Source of the DNA: Chloroflexota bacterium
Lineage (GTDB): Bacteria; Chloroflexota; Dehalococcoidia; Bin125
Reading direction: 5' to 3'
NCBI GenBank assembly: GCA_026705105.1
Contig: JAPPBK010000197.1
Location: forward strand, 1-9,595
DNA: 9,595 bases
The notes under the pieces were generated by a model. It had not been told where the DNA came from and made no database searches. It saw nothing but the letters and a program-made list of their open reading frames with translations. The position numbers were made by a program, and so were the translations under genes. Shown here in pieces: positions 6,954 through 9,595 of this stretch (positions within the stretch are counted from its first letter, which is position 1; each line of letters begins with the position of its first letter).

Positions 6954-7291
6954 AGCCCAGACAGCGATTCGACGAACTGGGCATGCCTGCCGTCGAGGCC
7001 GTTGCTGCGCTGTTCGAGACGGAGCCGGTTCGCCAGGACTGGAACCTGCCCGACGACCCGGTCGGGGTCTGGGAAGTGCTCTACCGCGCTGAGACCGGCA
7101 ATATCCGCGTCCTGCTCTGGCCGGCCATTGGTCGACTCGATGTCACGGTCGGGCCGCACATGTGGGTGGTCAAAGGAGTCAGTGCAGTCGAGGTCATCGA
7201 CGAGCTGGAGTTCATCGCCCGCTTCGGCGAGGACGGCGTCCTCACCGTCGCGCGCAACGGCCGAGTCGTGCTGACTGCGCCGAACCCATAG
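6950..7291 (+). CDS. Uncharacterised 113-residue protein co-translated with rarA
   Basis: I do not recognise this small protein. Its GTG start overlaps the rarA stop (GTGA). The frame is open much further upstream, but that part is a shadow of rarA, so the coupled GTG is the sensible start. The product is acidic, with a short helical beginning (RFDELGMPAVEAVAALFETE), a tryptophan-bearing middle (WNLPDDPVGVWEVLYRAETG) and then alternating hydrophobic strands (IRVLLWPAIGRLDVTVG, HMWVVKGVSAVEVIDELEFIARFGEDGVLTVARNGRVVLTAP). This suggests a compact alpha/beta fold. There is no signal peptide, membrane span or metal motif. It ends 7 bp before the convergent Nudix stop. Co-translation suggests, but does not show, a link to RarA. 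Confidence 0.75.
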   Translation: MKPRQRFDELGMPAVEAVAALFETEPVRQDWNLPDDPVGVWEVLYRAETGNIRVLLWPAIGRLDVTVGPHMWVVKGVSAVEVIDELEFIARFGEDGVLTVARNGRVVLTAPNP

Positions 7292-7298
7292 CTCGTCA

Positions 7299-7919
7299 CT
7301 ACTCGCTCGGAATCGGCAGACCGCGCAGACGCGCCAGATCGTCCAGGAATCGGCCCAGCATCGTCGCCGTCGCGCCGAAGATGCGATGACCCCGGTACCA
7401 GTACTCGCGCATGTGGAAGACCTGGCCGTCGCGTTCGCGTCGCTCGAACGCCACGTTGGACGGGTCCAGCAGGTGCGATAGCGACGGCGTGATGATCTCG
7501 CCCACCTCGATCGCCAGTGGCCGGAACGGATACGGAGCGCGATCGATCAAGCCCACATAGGGCGTGACGTGGAAGTCGGACATCGTCCGATAATGAGACT
7601 GCTCGCCGAGGATGTCCACGTGCTCGGCCCGAAGCCCGACCTCTTCGTCGGCCTCGCGCAGCGCCGCCGCCATCGGATGCTCGTCGGCCGAGTCCAACGC
7701 GCCGCCGGGGAACGAAATCTCGCCCTTGTGATGCTCGACCTCGTGCGAGCGCACGGTCAGCACGACCTCCGGGTCGTCGTAGGGCAGCAGCGCAATCAGG
7801 ACCGCTGCGCGCCAGCGACCGATGTCCTCGGGCAGCTTCTGGATGTCATGGCCGGCCACAGCCGACCGCACATCGCCAATCGCCTTGGCCTCGTGTTCCT
7901 GATCCACGTAGTCGGGCAT
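7299..7919 (-). CDS. CoA pyrophosphatase, Nudix family (NudL-like)
   Basis: The 206-residue product is a Nudix hydrolase of the CoA branch, which splits coenzyme A or acyl-CoA into 3',5'-ADP and (acyl-)phosphopantetheine in the cytoplasm. Evidence is the CoA-type signature VVLTVRSHEVEHHKGEISFP (52-71) running directly into the Nudix box GGALDSADEHPMAAALREAD (72-91) plus EEVGL, with the metal-binding REXXEE glutamates E89, E92 and E93. The spacing after GG is the NudL/YeaB type rather than the strict GX5E form. Length fits NudL (about 190-210). The ATG at 7919 has GGTGAG five bases upstream on the minus strand. The gene is convergent with the 113-residue gene (7 bp between stops, no visible terminator) and divergent from the MetE-like gene. 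A NADH- or other dinucleotide-specific activity cannot be excluded from motifs alone. Confidence 0.9.
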   Translation of the reverse strand: MPDYVDQEHEAKAIGDVRSAVAGHDIQKLPEDIGRWRAAVLIALLPYDDPEVVLTVRSHEVEHHKGEISFPGGALDSADEHPMAAALREADEEVGLRAEHVDILGEQSHYRTMSDFHVTPYVGLIDRAPYPFRPLAIEVGEIITPSLSHLLDPSNVAFERRERDGQVFHMREYWYRGHRIFGATATMLGRFLDDLARLRGLPIPSE

Positions 7920-7954
7920 CGAAGCTCACCGCCGAACATGCGCTTGCGTCCCCC

Positions 7955-7960
7955 AGCCTA
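7955..7960 (-). promoter_or_regulatory. Candidate -10 box for the Nudix gene
   Basis: On the minus strand this reads TAGGCT, followed by GGGGGACGCAAGCGC. The VOC gene's candidate box is followed by the very similar GGGACGCAACGC. The distance to the ATG is 35 bp, with a Shine-Dalgarno sequence between. No clear -35. Confidence 0.3.
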
Positions 7961-7988
7961 CGTCACGACCGGCGTTGCACGGGTTGGC

Positions 7989-7994
7989 TAGTCT
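7989..7994 (+). promoter_or_regulatory. Candidate -10 box for the MetE-like gene
   Basis: TAGTCT within TTGGCTAGTCTGCG. The VOC gene has the near-identical CTGGCTACTCTGGG. It sits back to back with the Nudix candidate box 28 bp away on the other strand, so the two divergent promoters would share their upstream region. No -35 is convincing. Confidence 0.3.
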
Positions 7995-8061
7995 GCGTCG
8001 AGACGGCGAACCGTGGACGCCCCTCGGACTCGGCGTGAACCATTCGGGAACTGGAATCCAG

Positions 8062-9102
8062 GTGACCACAGGTTCTTCTCTCGACCGCGTGCCGCTCGGC
8101 GCGCATCTCGTCGGCAGCGTCCCGCTCAGCGACAGCGAATCGGTCTTCCGCGAGGCCGCGACCCGTCTGGGAGACCGCCTGCGCCGCATTCCCGACGGCG
8201 AGACCGGCATCCGCACCAACTGGATCCAGTGGCAGTGGCCGCTGCTCGCGCAGGTCGCGGAGCTTGAGGCCGCAGACGAAGAGCCAGGTCCGTTTGGACC
8301 CCGCTTCCGCCTGCGGGAAGGGATGTCGATCAGCGCATCGGACCTGCCCGACACCGGCTATCGCGACGCGGCGCTGGACTCCTGGCAGGTCTTTTCGCGA
8401 CTGAAGCGAGAGGGCACAGTCTCTCCGGCGACCCGCTTTCAGGTCTGCCTGCCGACGCCGCTCGCGGTCACCCACATCCGCATCGTGCCGGCCGCGCAGG
8501 CCGCCGTCGAGCAGGCATACGAAGACAAGCTGCTGCAAGAACTCGACGACATCGTCGAGGCGATCCCGGCCGATCAGCTCGCAGTCCAGTGGGATACGGC
8601 CGTAGAGTTCGCGCTGCTCGAGGGCCTGCTCGACACCTTCGTCGCCGATCGTGAGCCGGACATACTCGAGCGCCTGTTGCGGCTCGGCAGTCACGTGCCC
8701 GCCGAGGTCGAGATGGGCTATCACCTCTGTTACGGCGATGTCGAACATCAGCACTTCGTCCAACCCGCCGACACGAGCAAGCTCGTCGCCATCGCCAACG
8801 GCGTTGCGGCAGGCCTGGATCGACCGCTGAACTGGATCCACATGCCGGTCCCGCGAGACCGCAGCGACGACGTTTACTTTGCACCACTCAAGGATCTGCG
8901 GCTGCACCCCGAGACCGAGCTCTACCTCGGCCTCGTCCACATCACCGACGGCGCCGACGGCGCAGCGCCGCGGATCGAGGCCGCGCGCCGGTTCGTCGCC
9001 GACTTCGGCGTCGCGACCGAGTGCGGCTTCGGCCGGCGTCCGGCCAAGACAATTCCCGCGCTGCTCGATCTGCACGCCGAGCTTGCCGCCCCGATTGCCT
9101 GA
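8062..9102 (+). CDS. MetE-like (cobalamin-independent methionine synthase C-terminal domain superfamily) protein
   Basis: A 346-residue single-domain protein of the UROD/MetE-like barrel superfamily. The start resembles stand-alone MetE-like proteins (PLGAHLVGSVPLSDSESVFR, then RRIPDGETGIRTNW). The zinc-site motifs of MetE appear as YHLCYGD (H221, C223) and TECGFGR (C321), equivalent to the His-x-Cys and distal Cys of the methionine synthase site. The fourth ligand (Glu in MetE) is not certain. True MetE is about 750 residues with a duplicated barrel that helps bind polyglutamyl folate, so this is not a normal MetE. It could be a methyltransferase with a different methyl donor or thiol acceptor, and I leave the substrate open. 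Start choice: GTG 8062 puts the family motif near the N-terminus with GGA six bases upstream; GTG 8035 and TTG 7975 are in-frame alternatives. The VOC gene follows 58 bp later. Confidence 0.8.
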   Translation: MTTGSSLDRVPLGAHLVGSVPLSDSESVFREAATRLGDRLRRIPDGETGIRTNWIQWQWPLLAQVAELEAADEEPGPFGPRFRLREGMSISASDLPDTGYRDAALDSWQVFSRLKREGTVSPATRFQVCLPTPLAVTHIRIVPAAQAAVEQAYEDKLLQELDDIVEAIPADQLAVQWDTAVEFALLEGLLDTFVADREPDILERLLRLGSHVPAEVEMGYHLCYGDVEHQHFVQPADTSKLVAIANGVAAGLDRPLNWIHMPVPRDRSDDVYFAPLKDLRLHPETELYLGLVHITDGADGAAPRIEAARRFVADFGVATECGFGRRPAKTIPALLDLHAELAAPIA

Positions 9103-9114
9103 TCGCGATCTGGC

Positions 9115-9120
9115 TACTCT
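9115..9120 (+). promoter_or_regulatory. Candidate -10 box for the VOC gene
   Basis: TACTCT within CTGGCTACTCTGGG, matching the box upstream of the MetE-like gene. The expected start point near 9127 leaves a leader of about 34 nt containing the GGGAG ribosome site at 9150-9154. A 10-bp palindrome, GATCGCGATC (9101-9110), lies just upstream in the -15 to -35 zone and could be an operator, but such short palindromes are common in G+C-rich DNA. Confidence 0.3.
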
Positions 9121-9160
9121 GGGACGCAACGCTTCGAGAGATTTCGCGCGGGAGTCCGCC

Positions 9161-9538
9161 ATGCCGCTGCAACTCGATCACACCATCGTCCCTGCCCACG
9201 ACAAGGAACGCTCGGCGCGCTTCATCGCCCGCCTCTTCGGGCTCAGCTACGACGGGACCTGGGGCCACTTCGCGCCGGTCAAGGTCAACGACACGCTGAC
9301 GCTCGACTTCGACAACGCCGACCGGTTCGCCTCGAATCACTACGCGTTCCTCGCCTCGGACGAGGAGTTCGACGCCATCCTGCAGCGGGTCAAGGACGAG
9401 GGCATCGCCTTCGGCAGCGGCCCGGGCTCACGCAGCGACGGCCGCATCAACAACCGGCACCAGGGTCGGGGCTTCTACTTCGATTGCGAAAACGGCCACG
9501 TCTGGGAAGTGATCACGCACACCTACATCACCGACTAG
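9161..9538 (+). CDS. VOC-fold (glyoxalase/bleomycin-resistance/dioxygenase superfamily) protein
   Basis: A 125-residue single VOC module of two beta-alpha-beta-beta-beta repeats. The usual metal-ligand positions are visible: H7 in LDHTIVPAHD, H60 in SNHYAFLAS and E116 in GHVWEVIT. VOC proteins use such a His/His/Glu site for isomerase, lyase, epimerase or dioxygenase chemistry, or bind small molecules without catalysis. The exact reaction cannot be read from motifs. The segment FDCENGHVWEVIT is the typical last strand pair. The ATG at 9161 is preceded by GGGAG with a six-base spacer, a strong ribosome site. It lies 58 bp after the MetE-like gene with its own candidate -10 box, so it may be transcribed both with that gene and alone. 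Confidence 0.88.
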   Translation: MPLQLDHTIVPAHDKERSARFIARLFGLSYDGTWGHFAPVKVNDTLTLDFDNADRFASNHYAFLASDEEFDAILQRVKDEGIAFGSGPGSRSDGRINNRHQGRGFYFDCENGHVWEVITHTYITD

Positions 9539-9595
9539 CGCCGCCTTCGTCGTATCCCCGATCGCGCTCGCGCTTGAAGGCGGACCAGCCCTGTT
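9528..9595 (-). CDS. Possible C-terminal end of a minus-strand gene entering from the right
   Basis: Reading the minus strand from 9595 to a TGA at 9528 gives 21 open codons ending KRERDRGYDEGGASR. The peptide is hydrophilic and plausible as a protein tail, with mostly G/C third positions, and would overlap the convergent VOC stop by a few codons. The stretch is too short to exclude a chance opening, and I recognise no family. Confidence 0.15.
   Translation of the reverse strand, partial: QGWSAFKRERDRGYDEGGASR

Noticed and set aside
9101..9110. GATCGCGATC palindrome as a regulator operator
   Set aside because: Only 10 bp, unaccompanied by a second site or regulator gene; palindromes of this size are frequent in G+C-rich DNA.
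7963..9162. Long minus-strand open frame antisense to the MetE-like gene
   Set aside because: The plus-strand frame has conserved MetE-like motifs; the antisense peptide is low-complexity and unrecognisable.
1..9595. Defence, secretion, mobile-element or biosynthetic cluster hidden in the window
   Set aside because: All larger frames are accounted for by housekeeping or single metabolic genes; no nuclease/toxin pair, integrase, transposase or repeat-spacer array is visible.

Overview
The window is dense, G+C-rich bacterial chromosome (roughly two-thirds G+C by eye) carrying ten recognisable or probable protein genes and almost no spare DNA. No rRNA, tRNA, CRISPR array, transposase, phage or plasmid gene is visible. 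Gene content (SelA, MutS2, RarA, a CoA-type Nudix hydrolase, a PucG/AGXT-like class V aminotransferase, a stand-alone MetE-like protein, a VOC protein) and the flavour of the protein sequences suggest a Chloroflexota lineage of the Dehalococcoidia/SAR202 kind. That placement is an inference from family resemblance, not a phylogeny.

Layout. (1) Positions 1-163, minus strand: the N-terminal 54 residues of a class V PLP aminotransferase that runs off the left edge. (2) Positions 164-284: divergent intergenic DNA. (3) Positions 285-4940, plus strand: a tight cluster of selA (selenocysteine synthase), a LigB/Memo-like protein whose TTG start overlaps the selA stop, and mutS2. A two-hairpin repeat lies across the last junction. 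(4) Positions 4952-5581: an unrecognised 209-residue protein 11 bp after mutS2. (5) Positions 5587-5630: a second copy of the two-hairpin repeat, in the opposite orientation. (6) Positions 5685-7291: rarA followed by an unrecognised 113-residue protein that overlaps it by 4 bases (GTGA). (7) Positions 7299-7919, minus strand: a NudL-like CoA pyrophosphatase, convergent with the preceding gene. (8) Positions 8062-9102: a single-domain MetE-like protein with likely zinc ligands, divergent from the Nudix gene. (9) Positions 9161-9538: a small VOC-fold metalloprotein. (10) The last 57 bases hold no clear gene, only a possible minus-strand C-terminus.

How they fit together. selA shows that the organism probably makes selenoproteins, but selB, selD, tRNA-Sec and any selenoprotein gene lie outside the window. 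MutS2 and RarA both act on abnormal DNA or ribosome/replication intermediates. They are housekeeping genes and may be neighbours only by chance. The Nudix, MetE-like and VOC genes look like separate metabolic transcription units, each with a similar TANNCT-type -10 candidate upstream.

Most of the window is ordinary. The best unexplained signals are the pair of inverted two-hairpin repeats, which differ by a base-pair-preserving change. One copy supplies the C-terminal tail and stop codon of the Memo-like gene and the ribosome binding site of mutS2. Next come the selA-Memo-like-mutS2 gene order and the two unrecognised proteins beside mutS2 and rarA.
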